A DNA stretch of 64,000 nt, taken from Roseomonas gilardii subsp. gilardii (GTDB taxonomy: Bacteria; Pseudomonadota; Alphaproteobacteria; Acetobacterales; Acetobacteraceae). The notes beneath the pieces are model-generated. The model was not told where the DNA came from, did no database searches, and saw nothing but the letters and a program-made list of their open reading frames with translations. Numbering within the stretch: position 1 is the first letter of the stretch; each line of letters starts with the position of its first letter. The translations under genes and the position numbers were made by a program. The stretch spans positions 3,000,001 to 3,064,000 of the forward strand of contig NZ_CP095554.1 in NCBI RefSeq assembly GCF_023078375.1, in the 5' to 3' direction. Of this stretch, positions 1 through 10,197 are shown piece by piece.

Positions 1-417
1 CCTGGCAGGGCGCAGATCTCCGTCGGCAGCATCCTCGGCACCTCCTCCTATTTCGACGTGCCACCGCATATGCGCTTCTATGCCGGCGGCGGCGGCTCGG
101 TGCGCGGCTATGACTTCCAGCGCATCGGGCCGCGCCGCAGCAACGACACGCCGACCGGCGGCCTCTCGGTCGTCGAGGCCAATCTGGAGGTGCGGCAGCG
201 CATCTCGGGCGCCTGGGGCATGGCCGCCTTCATCGATGGCGGCAGCGTGCAGGAGGACAGCGCGCCCGGCTTCAGCAACCTCGCCTTCGGCGCGGGCCTC
301 GGCGTGCGCTACGCCACCGCCATCGGCCCGATCCGCGCCGACGTGGCCTTGCCGCTGAAGAAGCTGCCGGGCGATTCCGGCTATGGTCTCTATATCGGCA
401 TCGGGCAGGCCTTCTGA
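1..417 (+). CDS. tamA: TamA, outer-membrane BamA-family protein (3' end only)
   Basis: The last 138 codons of an outer-membrane beta-barrel of the BamA/TamA (Omp85) family; the 5' part lies outside the window. TamA is the outer-membrane partner of TamB in moving proteins or lipids to the outer membrane. Visible signs are the RGY motif in 'GSVRGYDFQRIGP' near the start, an 'AAFIDGG' strand and a closing 'GYGLYIGIGQAF' strand ending in Phe, the typical barrel-terminal beta signal. The stop codon overlaps the ATG of tamB by one base (TGATG), which supports the TamA rather than BamA assignment and translational coupling. Confidence 0.85.
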   Translation, partial: PGRAQISVGSILGTSSYFDVPPHMRFYAGGGGSVRGYDFQRIGPRRSNDTPTGGLSVVEANLEVRQRISGAWGMAAFIDGGSVQEDSAPGFSNLAFGAGLGVRYATAIGPIRADVALPLKKLPGDSGYGLYIGIGQAF

Positions 418-3400
418 TGCGGCGCGCGCTGAAATGGGCCGGCATCCTGCTGCTGGTCCTGATCCTCCTCCCCGTCGTCGTGGTCGGCGGCGTGCTGGTC
501 TTCGCCAACACCTCGCCCGGCCAGGCGATGATCGCCCGGCTGGCCGGGCAATACGTGCCCGGCCTGACCATCGAGGGGCTGCATGGCGGCCTGCCCTTCG
601 GGCCACGCATCGACCGGATCACCATGGCCGATGCCAAGGGGACCTATCTGACCGTCGAGGATGCACTGCTGGAGGTGGATCTCGGCGCGCTGCTGCGGCG
701 GGAGGTGCGCATCCGCCGCCTCTATGCCGGCCGCCTGGATTTCGAGCGCGTGCCCGAAAGCACCGCCCCGGCGCCGGAGCCGCAACCCAGCGAGCCGGGC
801 GGCAGCCTGATCCCGTCCCTGCCCCAGCTTCCGGTCGGGCTGGCGCTGGAGGCGCTGGAGGTGAAGCGGCTGGAGATCGGCCAGGCGGTGGCCGGGATGC
901 CGGCGGCGCTGAACCTGCAGGCCGGCGGGCGGCTGGGCGGCGATGGCGCCTTCCTGGGCGTGAAGGCCCGGCGTCTGGACATGCCCGGCGCGCTGGATGC
1001 CGATGTCGCCCTGGCCCCCGGACAGCGGGTGAAGCTGAACCTCGCCTATGACGAGCCCGCGGGCGGCATGGTGGCCGGGCTGCTCGGCCTGCCCCCCTCT
1101 CCAGGCAGCGCCAGGATCACCCTGGACGGCCCGGCCGAAGGCGCCGCGCTCACCCTCCGCGCCGCCATCGGCGACGCGCTGAAGGCGCAGGCGGATGGCA
1201 CGCTGGCCCTGCCGGCCACGGGCGGGCTCGGCCTCGTGGCCAAGGGCAATGTCCAGGCCCCCGGCCTGTTGCCCGCCCCCGTGACCGGCGGCGACTTCGC
1301 CGTGGACCTGCGCCCCGAGGGCTCCGGGCTGCGGCTGAACAGCTTCCTGGTCTCCGCCGTGCCCGGCCGGGTGGAGGGCAGCGGCTATGTCGGCGACAAC
1401 AGCGACCTGACCCTCAAGGCGGCGTTCGGCAACTCCGGCGCCCTGGGCAACCTGCTGCCACAGGGCCTGGGCTGGGACGCCATCGAGCTGAACGCCCATG
1501 TCACCGGCTCCACCAGCGCCCCGGGCATCGAGGCCCAGGGCGTGGTGCGCCAGCCGCGCATCCCGCAGGCGCCGCCGACCCTGGTGGGCGATGCCATCCG
1601 GATGGACCTCAAGGGCGACGGCGAGCGCATCGAGCACCTGACCGTCGCGGGCGCCGGGCTGAACCTGGAGGCCTCGGGCCGCTACCGCGACAGCCTTGAT
1701 CTCGCGCTCAAGGCCCCGCATGGGCGATGCGAAGGCGCTGGGCGAGCTGCTGCCGGCCGGCATCGGCTGGGGCGCGCTGGAACTGGACGGCACCGTCACC
1801 GGCACGCAGCAGGACCCGTCCGTGGACGCGAAGCTGGTGATGCACGACCCGCGCCTGCCGGAGCCCGCCCCTGGCTTGCTGGGCAAGGAGCCCGTGCTGA
1901 CCCTGCGCGGTGGCCTGAAGCGGATCGATCATCTGGAACTGACCGGGGCGGGGCTGAGCGCCACCGCCTCGGGCTCCTACCAGGACCCGCTGGACCTGAC
2001 GGCGCAGATCCGCCTCGCCAATGCCGAGGCCACGGGGCAGCCGGTGCGCGGACGGATGCAGGCCGATCTGCATGTCGGCGGCACGCTCGCCGCCCCCACC
2101 GTGCAGGCGAAGGTGAACAGCCCCGAGCTGATCGCGAAGGGCCACAAGCTGGAGAACCTCCGGCTCGACGCCGATCTCGCCCGGCTCTCGCCCCCCACCG
2201 GCTCGGCGAAGCTGAGCGGCCGGCTGGACGGGCAGCCGCTGAGCCTCGACGCGGCCTCCGAGCTGAACGATCAGGTCCTGCGCATCGAGCGCCTCGCCGC
2301 CGCCCTCGGCCCGCTGCGGCTGGATGGCGGCGGCCGCCTCGACATCGCGAAGCTGCTCTTCGACGGGCAGGTGAAGCTGGAGGCCCGCGACCTCGCGCCG
2401 CTTTCCGGCATCGCCGGCATGCCACTCGCCGGCGGGCTGAACCTGGAGGCCCGGGGCATGCCGGACAGCCGGGGCGTGCAGGCGGTGAATGCCGATCTGC
2501 GCCTGAACCGCCTGACCGCGCAGGGCACGCCGGTCGATGGCACGGTCAGGGCCGAGGGCGCGCTCGACGCGCTGAACCTCCAGGCCCAGATCGCCGCCAT
2601 GGACGCCCGGCTCAACGCCCGCGCGAGGATCGACGCGGTGAGCGCGGACCGCACGGTGAACCTCGCCGCGCTGGACGTGACCCGTGGGCAGCTCGGCCTC
2701 CGCCTCACCGCCCCCGCCACGGTGACGCTGCGGCAGGATGGCGGCATCCGCATCGGCGACATGGCGCTGGCCGCCCGGCCGGGCGGCACGCTGCGGCTGG
2801 GTGGGCAGTGGGGGCCGCAGCAGGCCGACCTGCGCGCCACCGTCGCGAACCTGCCAGTGGCCATCGCCAACCTCTTCGTGCCCGATCCGCGCCTCGCCGG
2901 CATGGTGAATGCCGATCTCCGCGTCACCGGCGCCACCGCCACGCCGAACATCGATGGCGAGGTGCGCGCCACGGGCCTCCGGGCGGATGCGCCCTATGCC
3001 GCCGGCCTGCCGCCCGCCAACCTGACGGTGAACGCGAAGATGCGCGGCCAGGCGATCGAGGCGGTGGCCAATCTGGTCGCCGGCAGCGCCGCCCGGATGA
3101 CGCTGGAGGCGCGCCTGCCGCAGGGGGCGACCGGGAATGCGCCGGTCCAGGCCAGCCTGCGCGGCAACGCCAATCTCGGCACGATCACGGCGCCGCTGCT
3201 GGCGGCGGGCGCCAACCGGGCGACCGGGCAGCTCACCATCGATGCCCGCGCCGCCGGCACGGTCTCCGCCCCGCAGCTCAGCGGTGGGGCGACGCTGAGC
3301 AACGGCAGCTTCCGCAACCTCGAATACGGGGCGGCGCTGCGCAACATCGCGGCGCGCATCACGGCGCAGGGCGACCGCATCGTACTGGAAAGCCTGACCG

Positions 3401-4466
3401 CCAGCGGCACCAAAGGCACGCTGAGCGCCCGGGGCGAGGCGCGGCCCTTCGCGCCGGGCCAGCCACTGCGCATCGCCCTGACCAGTCAGGGTTTGCAGCC
3501 GGTGACGAGCGATCTCTTCACCGGGCTGTTCAACACCGACCTGCTGCTGGATGGCGGGCTGGCCTCCGGCCTGCGCGCCTCGGGGCGCATCGAGATCCCC
3601 GAGGCCACGCTTGGCATTCCCACCGGCCTGCCCGGCAGCGTGGCGGATCTGGGCCATGTGCGGGAGATCGGGCGCGGCGCCCCGGCGCCCGCATCCCCCG
3701 GAGCAGGGCGCGGCACCGCCACCCCGGCCGCCGCGCGCCAGCCCGATCCGCAGGCGGCGCCGATCGCGCTCGACATCAATGTGGTGATCCCCGGCCGCTT
3801 CTATGTGCGCGGCCGCGGGCTGGATGCGGAGATGGAGGGCAACCTCAAGGTCGGCGGCACCGCCTCGGCGCCGAACATCAATGGCTCGCTCGACATGGTG
3901 CGCGGCACCTTCACGCTGATCGACCGGCGGCTGAGCTTCTCGCGCGGCAACCTCGCCTTCCATGGCGGGGTGATGCCGGATCTGGACTTCCTGGCCACCA
4001 GCACGGTCCAGTCCACCACCATCAATGTCGCCATCTCGGGCAAGCCGACCGAGCCGAAGGTGGAGTTCACCTCCTCCCCCGAACTGCCGCAGGACGAGGT
4101 GCTGGCGCGGCTGCTCTTCGCCCGCTCGACCAGTCAGCTTTCACCCTTCCAGATCGCCCAGATCGCCCAGGCCCTGGCGGGTGCGACCGGGGCGCTGGGC
4201 AGTGATTCCGATGGCGGCTTCTTCGGCCGCATCGCGAAGCGGCTGGGCCTGGACCGGCTCGGCGTGGATTCCACATCGTCTGGGAGCTGGGCGTCAAGGC
4301 CGGCGGCTATGTGGCGGACGGCGTCTATGTGAACGTCGATCCGGGGGCGACGACGGGCCAGCCGCGCGTGGGGGTGGAGATCGAGCTGACCCCGCGCCTC
4401 AGGCTCAAGAGCAGTTCCGGCACGGACGGGCAGAGCGCCGGACTGTCCTACGAATATGAATACTGA
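417..4466 (+). CDS. tamB: TamB, translocation/assembly module inner-membrane protein (two frameshifts)
   Basis: A large AsmA-like protein of about 1,350 residues, anchored in the inner membrane and spanning the periplasm to TamA. An N-terminal membrane anchor (residues about 5-28, 'LKWAGILLLVLILLPVVVV') is followed by long repetitive beta-strand sequence and a C-terminal DUF490/TamB domain ending 'LSYEYEY'. As written the frame breaks twice. At the C run 1714-1717 one extra base moves the protein from frame 3 to frame 1 ('LALKA' continues as 'MGDAKALGELLP', parallel to 'FGNSGALGNLLP' upstream). At about 4262-4283 it returns to frame 3 ('ELGVKAGGYVADGVYV'). Apart from the breaks it looks full length, so the indels are probably sequencing errors. 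Confidence 0.85.
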
Positions 4467-4567
4467 CCGGAGCGAAGGGGCTGGCGGGCATCCAGCAGCC
4501 CCCCTTTGCCGTTTTCCGCCCGGTGGAATAGCTTATGTTCACACAGTGTTCAGGGGATGTGAGCCCG

Positions 4568-4756
4568 ATGCGTGCCTTCGAGGGCCAGTTCAGCGACAAC
4601 AAGCCGATCCAGCGGAACCGCGAGGAGAAGCGCCGCCTCCTGCGCGAGCTGGAGGAGACCCTGGCGGGGATGAAGGCGCATGCCTCGCCCAGCCTGCGCG
4701 AGAGCCTGCGCACCCGCATCCAGGCGCTGCGCGCGGAACTGGCGCCGCGCGGCTGA
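4568..4756 (+). CDS. small hypothetical protein, charged coiled-coil type
   Basis: A 62-residue protein starting 'MRAFEGQFSDNKPIQRNREEKRRLL', rich in Glu, Arg and Leu with helical heptad-like spacing ('RELEETLAGMKAH', 'LRTRIQALRAEL'). No known family recognised. An in-frame ATG at 4535 would add 11 residues; the start at 4568 is preferred because GGGG lies about 10 bases upstream of it. It sits between tamB and a hairpin at 4771-4795. Composition and codon use fit the chromosome. Confidence 0.55.
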   Translation: MRAFEGQFSDNKPIQRNREEKRRLLRELEETLAGMKAHASPSLRESLRTRIQALRAELAPRG

Positions 4757-4770
4757 TCCGAGACGGAGGG

Positions 4771-4795
4771 GTGCCGTTCCCCTGCGGAACGGCAC
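4771..4795. terminator. 10-bp hairpin between convergent genes
   Basis: A perfect inverted repeat, GTGCCGTTCC and GGAACGGCAC, separated by CCTGC. No T run follows, so it would be a weak intrinsic terminator; it lies between the small + strand gene and the - strand M20 peptidase. Confidence 0.45.
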
Positions 4796-4880
4796 CTTAC
4801 ATTACCCCGGTTCATCATCCGGGGGCGCGATGGCCGGAAGGGAACTCGCCCCTTCCGGCAGCACCACCCAGGCGACGGCC

Positions 4881-6284
4881 TCAGCCCGCCAGGGTGCCGA
4901 GCAGACGGGCCTGGGCGCGGGCGCCGCGGGTCAGGCAGCGCCACTCGAACTTCTCGTTCGGGCTGTGCACCTGGTCGTCATCCAGGCCGAAGCCCATCAG
5001 CAGCGAGTCCAGCCCCAGGATCCGCTTGAAGCTCTCCACCACGGGGATGGAACCACCGCAGCCGATCATCGCCGGGGCCTTGCCGAACTCCTCGGTCAGG
5101 ACCTCCTTGGCGGCGGCGACGAAGCGGTTCTCCACCGGCACCACCACGGGCGCGGCGAGGCCGAAGACCTGGACATCGGCGGTGCAGTCCTTCGGCAGCC
5201 GCGACTGCACGAACTCCTTGATGCCCGCCACGATCCTCGCCGGGTCCTGCTTGCCGACGAGGCGGCAGGAGAGCTTGGCATGCGCCTCGGCCGCGATCAC
5301 CGTCTTGGAGCCGTCGCCGGTATAGCCGCCCCAGATGCCGTTCAGGTCGCAGGTCGGCCGGGCCCAGAGCCGTTCCAGCGCGCCGAAGCCGCGCTCGCCC
5401 GCCGGCACCGACAGCCCGACATCGCCGAGGAAGCGCGCCTCGTCGAAGCCCAGCTCCGCCCATTGCGCCGCCTGGGCATTGGAAACCGGCTCCACCCCGT
5501 CATAGAAGCCGGGGATCTGCACGCGCCCGTCCTCGTCCTGCAACTCGCCTAGGATCCTGGTCAACAGGTTGATCGGGTTCCGCGCGGAGCCGCCATACAT
5601 GCCGGAATGCAGGTCGCGGGAGGCGGCGCGCAGGTCGATCTGCACATAGGCCATGCCGCGCAGCCGGGTGGAGATGGCGGGGGTCTCGAAATCCCACTGG
5701 TTGGTGTCGCTGACCACCACGACATCCGCCACCTTCAGCTCTGCGGCGTTCTCCCGCAGGAAGGCGTCGAGGCTGGGCGATCCCACCTCCTCCTCGCCCT
5801 CGATCAGCGCCGTGACACGGACCGGGATGCCGCCGCCGACCTCGTGCCAGGCGCGCAGCGCGGCGAGCCAGGTCATCACCTGCCCTTTGTCGTCCACCGC
5901 GCCGCGCGCGACGACGCGGTCGCCATGCGGGCCGGAGGTCACCGTCGGCTCGAAGGGCGGGCTGGTCCAGAGCTCGAAAGGCTCGGCCGGCTGCACATCG
6001 TAATGGCCGTAATAGAGCAGGTGTGGCGCGGAGCCGGATTGTGGCCCCGATTGTGGTCCCGGATGATGCGCCACCACCACCGGATGGCCCGCCGTGTCAC
6101 GCACCCGCGCCTCGAAGCCGATGGCGCTGAGCTCGGCGGCGAGGAACTCGGCAGTGCGGCGGCAATCGGCCGCATGGGCGGGCTGGGCGCTGACGCTGGG
6201 AATGCGGAGGAGCTCGAAATACCGCTGGCGGAGCTGCGCCTCCTGCTCGTCCAGGTGTCGCAGCACAGTCTCGGTCCGACTCAT
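4881..6284 (-). CDS. M20-family metallopeptidase (dipeptidase type)
   Basis: A 467-residue dinuclear zinc hydrolase expected to cleave dipeptides or related amides in the cytoplasm; the substrate cannot be read from the sequence. Metal-site motifs are all present: 'YYGHYDVQP' (His94, Asp96), 'GAVDDKGQ' (Asp131), 'EGEEEVGS' (Glu164-165) and 'VSDTNQW' (Asp193). The dimerisation lid lies in the middle ('AASRDLHSGMYGG'), as in the carnosinase/CNDP-like branch of M20. The ATG at 6284 is chosen because GGAGAGA lies 4 bases upstream; an in-frame ATG at 6386 gives an unlikely Arg/Pro-rich extension. Confidence 0.9.
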   Translation of the reverse strand: MSRTETVLRHLDEQEAQLRQRYFELLRIPSVSAQPAHAADCRRTAEFLAAELSAIGFEARVRDTAGHPVVVAHHPGPQSGPQSGSAPHLLYYGHYDVQPAEPFELWTSPPFEPTVTSGPHGDRVVARGAVDDKGQVMTWLAALRAWHEVGGGIPVRVTALIEGEEEVGSPSLDAFLRENAAELKVADVVVVSDTNQWDFETPAISTRLRGMAYVQIDLRAASRDLHSGMYGGSARNPINLLTRILGELQDEDGRVQIPGFYDGVEPVSNAQAAQWAELGFDEARFLGDVGLSVPAGERGFGALERLWARPTCDLNGIWGGYTGDGSKTVIAAEAHAKLSCRLVGKQDPARIVAGIKEFVQSRLPKDCTADVQVFGLAAPVVVPVENRFVAAAKEVLTEEFGKAPAMIGCGGSIPVVESFKRILGLDSLLMGFGLDDDQVHSPNEKFEWRCLTRGARAQARLLGTLAG

Positions 6285-6552
6285 CGCGTCTCTCCTCGCA
6301 AGGGTGCGCAGGTTCCGCCCCAGCGGCGCGTCCCGCAAGGGTGGCACGAGCAGGAACCGGCCCGCATTGACGCGGGGCGGCAGCATGTCATCATACGGGG
6401 CATGATTCAGGCCCAGCCCCTCGGCGAAGCTATTACCCGCGTCCTGACATGGCGCGGCAAGGATCAGTCATTCCCGATTGAAACGAGGCCGCCGGAAGGC
6501 GGCACACTCGTTCCTGCATCCCTCCGGCGGCCCCTGCCGGAGCGCCGATGCC

Positions 6553-7383
6553 ATGACCCCCTCCCTTCCCCCCGCTCATGCGGAAGAACCGTCCCTGCCC
6601 GGCCTCGGCCTGATCGGCGCGGGCGCCTTCGGCAGCTTCTGCCTGCCGCATCTGCGTCCCTTCTTCCGCATCCATCTCGCCGATCCGCGGCCCGACCTGA
6701 CGGAACTCGCCGCCCGCCACGGGGTCCGTGCCGTCAGCCTGGCGGAGGCCGCGGCTCAGCCTTTCGTGCTGCTCGCCGTGCCGGTGGCCCAGGTCGCGGC
6801 GGCGGGCGCCGCCATCGCCCCGCATCTGCGCCCCGGCGCACTGGTGGTGGATGTCTGCTCCCTGAAGCTGGAGCCGCTGCGCCTGTTGCAGGAGGTGCTG
6901 CCCGGCTCGGTCGATCTGGTCGGCACCCATCCGCTTTTCGGGCCGAACAGCGGGCGCGGCGGGATCGCCGGGCTGCGCATCACCGTCTGCCCGGGGCGCG
7001 GGCGCCGGCACAGGCTGGTGGCACGCTTCCTGGAACGCGCCCTCGCCCTCACCGTGATCCGCTCCACCGCCGAGGCGCATGACCGGGAGATGGCACAGGT
7101 GCAGGGGCTGACCCATCTGGTCGCCCGGCTCGTGGACAGCCTCGCCCTGCCGCGCCCCAGCCAGACCACGCCGAGCTTCGAGCAGTTGATGCGGGCGGTG
7201 GAGGCGGTGCGGGACGATTCCGAGGCCCTGTTCCGGGCGATCACCCAGGAGAACCCCTTCGTCGCGCCGCTGACGGCCCGCTTCTTCGCCGCGGCGTGCG
7301 AGATGCAGGCACGGATGATGCCCACCACGGCATCCCTGCCTCTCTCCGGCATGAGGGAAGAGCCGATGGAGGATGCCGCCTGA
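6553..7383 (+). CDS. prephenate/arogenate dehydrogenase-family protein
   Basis: A 276-residue NAD(P)-dependent dehydrogenase of the TyrA family (tyrosine synthesis: oxidative decarboxylation of prephenate or arogenate). A Rossmann motif 'GLIGAGAFGSF' lies at residues 19-29 and the substrate-site signature 'GTHPLFGPNSG' with the conserved His at about 126. A helical C-terminal dimerisation domain follows. No ACT domain is present and the length is at the short end for TyrA, so it may be a second copy or a relaxed homologue. ATG 6553 begins the conserved part; the 25 codons upstream of it are not protein-like. The promoter region is shared with the divergent M20 gene. Confidence 0.8.
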   Translation: MTPSLPPAHAEEPSLPGLGLIGAGAFGSFCLPHLRPFFRIHLADPRPDLTELAARHGVRAVSLAEAAAQPFVLLAVPVAQVAAAGAAIAPHLRPGALVVDVCSLKLEPLRLLQEVLPGSVDLVGTHPLFGPNSGRGGIAGLRITVCPGRGRRHRLVARFLERALALTVIRSTAEAHDREMAQVQGLTHLVARLVDSLALPRPSQTTPSFEQLMRAVEAVRDDSEALFRAITQENPFVAPLTARFFAAACEMQARMMPTTASLPLSGMREEPMEDAA

Positions 7384-7460
7384 CGGGGGCCGCCCCGCCA
7401 GACGCATAGCGCCGGGCCGCGGAAGCCTCGGCTGCCGCGGCCCGCATCATCTCTCCCCGG

Positions 7461-7919
7461 TCAGTCTCCCGTATCGGGCACCAGGCCGGCGGCCTTGATC
7501 CCAGCCACGGCAGCGGCCTCGTCCTTATCGGACAGGTCGCCGGACACGCCGACAGCGCCCAGGATCCTGCCGGCGGCATCCCGCAGCAGCACGCCGCCCG
7601 GCACCGGCACCGCGGAGCCGCCGGTAAGGTCGGATAGGGCGTTCATGAAGGCCGGCATGTTCTGCGCCCGCCGGGCCAGCTCGCGCCCACCGAAGCCGAG
7701 CGCCAGCGCCGCATTGGCCTTGCCCTGGGCGATGCCGGGGCGGAGCAGGCTGCAGCCATCCTCGCGCAGCATGCCCTTGAGCTGCGCCGCCTGGTCCAGA
7801 ACCACGACGGTCAGGGGCGCGAGGCCGAGGCGGCGGCCTTCCGCCAGCGTTTCGCGCAGGATCGTCTGCGTGGCTTCCAGCGTGACGCCGTGATCGAAGC
7901 CGGTCGGGGGATTGGCCAT
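7461..7919 (-). CDS. GlcG/HbpS family (heme-binding type) protein
   Basis: A 152-residue single-domain protein of the GlcG/HbpS (former DUF336) family. Members bind heme or small cofactors, or act as accessories to oxidative enzymes; the exact role here is unknown. Family signs are the N-terminal helix 'TLEATQTILRETLAEGRRLG', 'LTVVVLDQAAQLKGMLREDG', the central 'GKANAALALGFGGRELA' and a C-terminal 'GVSGDLSDKDEAAAVAGI'. No signal peptide is visible. Start ATG 7919 matches the family N terminus ('MANPPTGFDHGVTLE'). Confidence 0.8.
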   Translation of the reverse strand: MANPPTGFDHGVTLEATQTILRETLAEGRRLGLAPLTVVVLDQAAQLKGMLREDGCSLLRPGIAQGKANAALALGFGGRELARRAQNMPAFMNALSDLTGGSAVPVPGGVLLRDAAGRILGAVGVSGDLSDKDEAAAVAGIKAAGLVPDTGD

Positions 7920-8012
7920 GGTCGAGCCTCCGGAAATGCGATCCCGCAGAACAACCACGACCGGCCGCCCGCAGCCAGCCCCCGAGACATCCGAATCCGC
8001 GTGGTCGCGCGC

Positions 8013-8243
8013 TCAGGGCGCCGGTTCGGGGCGTTCCATGCTGTAGGGCAGCGGCGTCCAGCTCTCGCCATCGAAACTCCAGGAACGTCCGTCGGTCGTG
8101 TCGATCAGGAAGGCCGCCACGCCGCCTTTCGGCAGGCCGCTGCAGACGATCTGGAAACGCCCCACCGGTCCGGTCGCCGATTGCGCCACCGCCGCCAGAT
8201 CGGCTTCGGCCGGGAAAGGCACCGGGTCCGTGACGTCGCTCAT
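8013..8243 (-). CDS. small hypothetical protein
   Basis: A 76-residue soluble protein with no family recognised ('MSDVTDPVPFPAEADLAAVAQS' to 'YSMERPEPAP'). ATG 8243 has a strong ribosome-binding site, GGAGAAGAGG, directly upstream, which makes it a credible gene. The sequence 'FLIDTTDGRSWSFDGESWTPL' has the form of a small beta-sheet protein. It is divergent from the aldo/keto reductase at 8425. Confidence 0.6.
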   Translation of the reverse strand: MSDVTDPVPFPAEADLAAVAQSATGPVGRFQIVCSGLPKGGVAAFLIDTTDGRSWSFDGESWTPLPYSMERPEPAP

Positions 8244-8424
8244 CCTCTTCTCCTTCGCGCGATGCCCTGACGCCGGGCAGGCATGGTCACCCCCGTCAAC
8301 GCCGGAAGCCGTGGCCGGCTGCCTGCGCCCTGCTGTGTCGTCTTGCATCGCCCAAGCGGCTTATGCCTTGCCCGGCTTTGCGGCAGACCAGTGCGGCGCG
8401 ACAGCAGCGAAGGAGACTCGCTCC

Positions 8425-9393
8425 ATGAAGTACAGACAGCTCGGCCGCAGCGGCCTCACCGTCTCGGCGGTCTGCCTGGGGGGCAATTCCTGGGGTGCCG
8501 CCGGCCGGCGAGCCTGGGGCGCCTTCGACGAGGAGGGCTCGAAGCCCTTCTTCCGCACCGCGCTCGATGCCGGAATCAATTTCTTCGACACGGCCGATGT
8601 CTACAACCTGGGCGAGAGCGAGCGGATCATCGGCACCACCCTGCTGCGCTTCGCGAAGCGCGAGGAGGTGGTGGTTTCCACCAAGATCGGCAACGCGATG
8701 AGCGACCGGCCCAATGGCACGGGCGTGGGCCGCAAGCACCTGCGAGAGGCCATCGACGCCTCGCTGAGGCGGCTCGGCACGGATTACGTGGACCTGCTGG
8801 AAATCCACCGGCTGGACGCCGTCACCCCGATCGAGGAGGTGATGGAGGCGCTGAACGACATGGTGCGCGCCGGTAAGGTCCTGTACATCGGCGGCTCCAC
8901 CATGCCGGCCTGGCGCTTCGCCCAGATGTGCGCCGTGGCGCAATACCGCGGCTGGGCGAAGCCGGTGGCGATGCAGAACCTCTACAACCTCGTGCAGCGG
9001 GAGGAAGAGCGGGAGATGATCCCCCTCTGCCTGGAACAGGGCGTCGGCCTGGTCCCATACTCGCCCCTGGCACGCGGCTTCCTGGGCGGCAACCGGAGCC
9101 GTGCGGGGGCGGAAAGCCAACGCGCGAAGACGGACAAGATCGCTGACGGCCTCTTCCGGGAAAGCGACTTCGCCGTGCTGGACGCGGTGACGGCCATCGC
9201 GGCGGCGCGCGGGGTGAAGCCGATGCAGGTCTCACTGGCCTGGCTGCTGAGCAAGCCGGTGATGGCCGCGCCGATCTTCGGTGTCTCCGATCCGGCGCAG
9301 ATCGCCGATGCGGCGGCCGCGACGGACATCACCCTGACGCCGGAGGAAATCGCCTCCCTGGAGGCGCCCTACGCGCCGCGCGCCACCGCCTGA
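8425..9393 (+). CDS. aldo/keto reductase
   Basis: A 322-residue NADPH-dependent TIM-barrel oxidoreductase that reduces aldehydes or ketones in the cytoplasm. The catalytic tetrad is present: Asp55 and Tyr60 in 'FFDTADVYNLG', Lys87 in 'VVSTKIGN' and His128 in 'LLEIHRLD'. Length and the 'YSPLARGFLGG' loop fit the YajO/AKR11-13-like bacterial group; the substrate is not predictable. The ATG at 8425 has AAGGAG 11 bases upstream. The gene ends at a strong hairpin (9401-9432). Confidence 0.9.
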   Translation: MKYRQLGRSGLTVSAVCLGGNSWGAAGRRAWGAFDEEGSKPFFRTALDAGINFFDTADVYNLGESERIIGTTLLRFAKREEVVVSTKIGNAMSDRPNGTGVGRKHLREAIDASLRRLGTDYVDLLEIHRLDAVTPIEEVMEALNDMVRAGKVLYIGGSTMPAWRFAQMCAVAQYRGWAKPVAMQNLYNLVQREEEREMIPLCLEQGVGLVPYSPLARGFLGGNRSRAGAESQRAKTDKIADGLFRESDFAVLDAVTAIAAARGVKPMQVSLAWLLSKPVMAAPIFGVSDPAQIADAAAATDITLTPEEIASLEAPYAPRATA

Positions 9394-9400
9394 AAGCGGA

Positions 9401-9432
9401 ACGGGGCGCCTTCCTCGTGGAAGGCGCCCCGT
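9401..9432. terminator. 14-bp perfect hairpin, bidirectional terminator
   Basis: ACGGGGCGCCTTCC and its exact complement GGAAGGCGCCCCGT flank a TCGT loop. It sits between the convergent aldo/keto reductase and DedA genes and probably stops transcription from both sides. Confidence 0.75.
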
Positions 9433-9456
9433 CCGATGACGTCAGGTCCGGAAGGG

Positions 9457-10023
9457 TTATTCGGCTGCGACCAGGGCGCGGTTGCGGCGCTGGCGGATCA
9501 GCTTCACCACCAGGAAGAGAATGGCCCCGAAGCCGATCGCCCCCAGGGCATAGAAGGTGTTCTTCTCGCCCAGCCAAGCCACGGCATACCAGCCCGCGCC
9601 CACGAAGGCGCCGGCCCAGATCCCGGCGGCCACGAAGTTCAGCAGCATGAAGCGCAGGCGCGGCATCCCCGCCACACCGCAGGCAGCGGCAGCGACGTTG
9701 CGGATGCCATAGGCGAAACGGAAGGTCAGGACGAACAGCGCGCCATAGCGTTCCAGAATGCCCATCGCCTGGGTCAGGCGCCGCTCGGCGCCGGGGATCT
9801 TGCGCACGGCCTTGGCGCCATAGCGCTGGCCCAGCGTGAACCAGAGCTGGTCGCCCAGGAAGGAACCGCCCCAGACCGAGAACATCAGGATCCAGGGATC
9901 GATCAGCCCTGTGGCCCGTCCGGCTGCGGAGGCAAGGAGCACGAAGGTTTCGCCTTCGAAGAAGGCCCAGCAGGCCGCCGCTACATAGGCCAGCGCGCCC
10001 CAGTCCGCCCAGAATTCAGCCAC
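9457..10023 (-). CDS. DedA/SNARE-associated family membrane protein
   Basis: A 188-residue polytopic inner-membrane protein of the DedA family, whose members are linked to lipid (undecaprenyl-phosphate or phospholipid) flipping and envelope homeostasis. Visible family motifs are 'FFEGETFVLLASAAGR' near the N terminus, 'GSFLGDQLWFTLGQRYG', 'FGVLTFRF'-type 'ALFVLTFRFAYGIRN' and a C-terminal run of hydrophobic helices. A GTG at 10023 is used: GGGAG lies 8 bases upstream and it gives the family-length N terminus. Another GTG at 10041 is possible; the reading frame is open to 10191 but that part is not protein-like. Confidence 0.8.
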   Translation of the reverse strand: MAEFWADWGALAYVAAACWAFFEGETFVLLASAAGRATGLIDPWILMFSVWGGSFLGDQLWFTLGQRYGAKAVRKIPGAERRLTQAMGILERYGALFVLTFRFAYGIRNVAAAACGVAGMPRLRFMLLNFVAAGIWAGAFVGAGWYAVAWLGEKNTFYALGAIGFGAILFLVVKLIRQRRNRALVAAE

Positions 10024-10197
10024 CAGATGCGCTCCCGACACCTCTGTAGAGGTTAAAATGCCCGACCCCAAGGAATTGTGAAACAGCTTTCTGTGGCGTC
10101 GTCGCGAATTTCGAGATGCCGAGGCTGCGCCCGCTCCGCCCCCATGTCCCTTCCCATCCGGACATGGCTGCGTCCCGATACGGCCCGGCATCCGCCC

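Noticed and set aside
1708-3963. A 751-codon minus-strand frame across tamB, and a 498-codon one at 390-1886
   Set aside because: Antisense shadows of tamB; low-complexity composition, no domain motif and no ribosome-binding site.
1696-4332. The downstream part of tamB as an independent gene starting at TTG 1696
   Set aside because: It begins in mid-domain with no ribosome-binding site, and its sequence continues the TamB repeat pattern broken by one extra base.
5607-7082. A long plus-strand frame opposite the M20 peptidase gene
   Set aside because: Antisense shadow; the amino-acid composition is that of complemented coding DNA and it runs into the TyrA-like gene in another frame.
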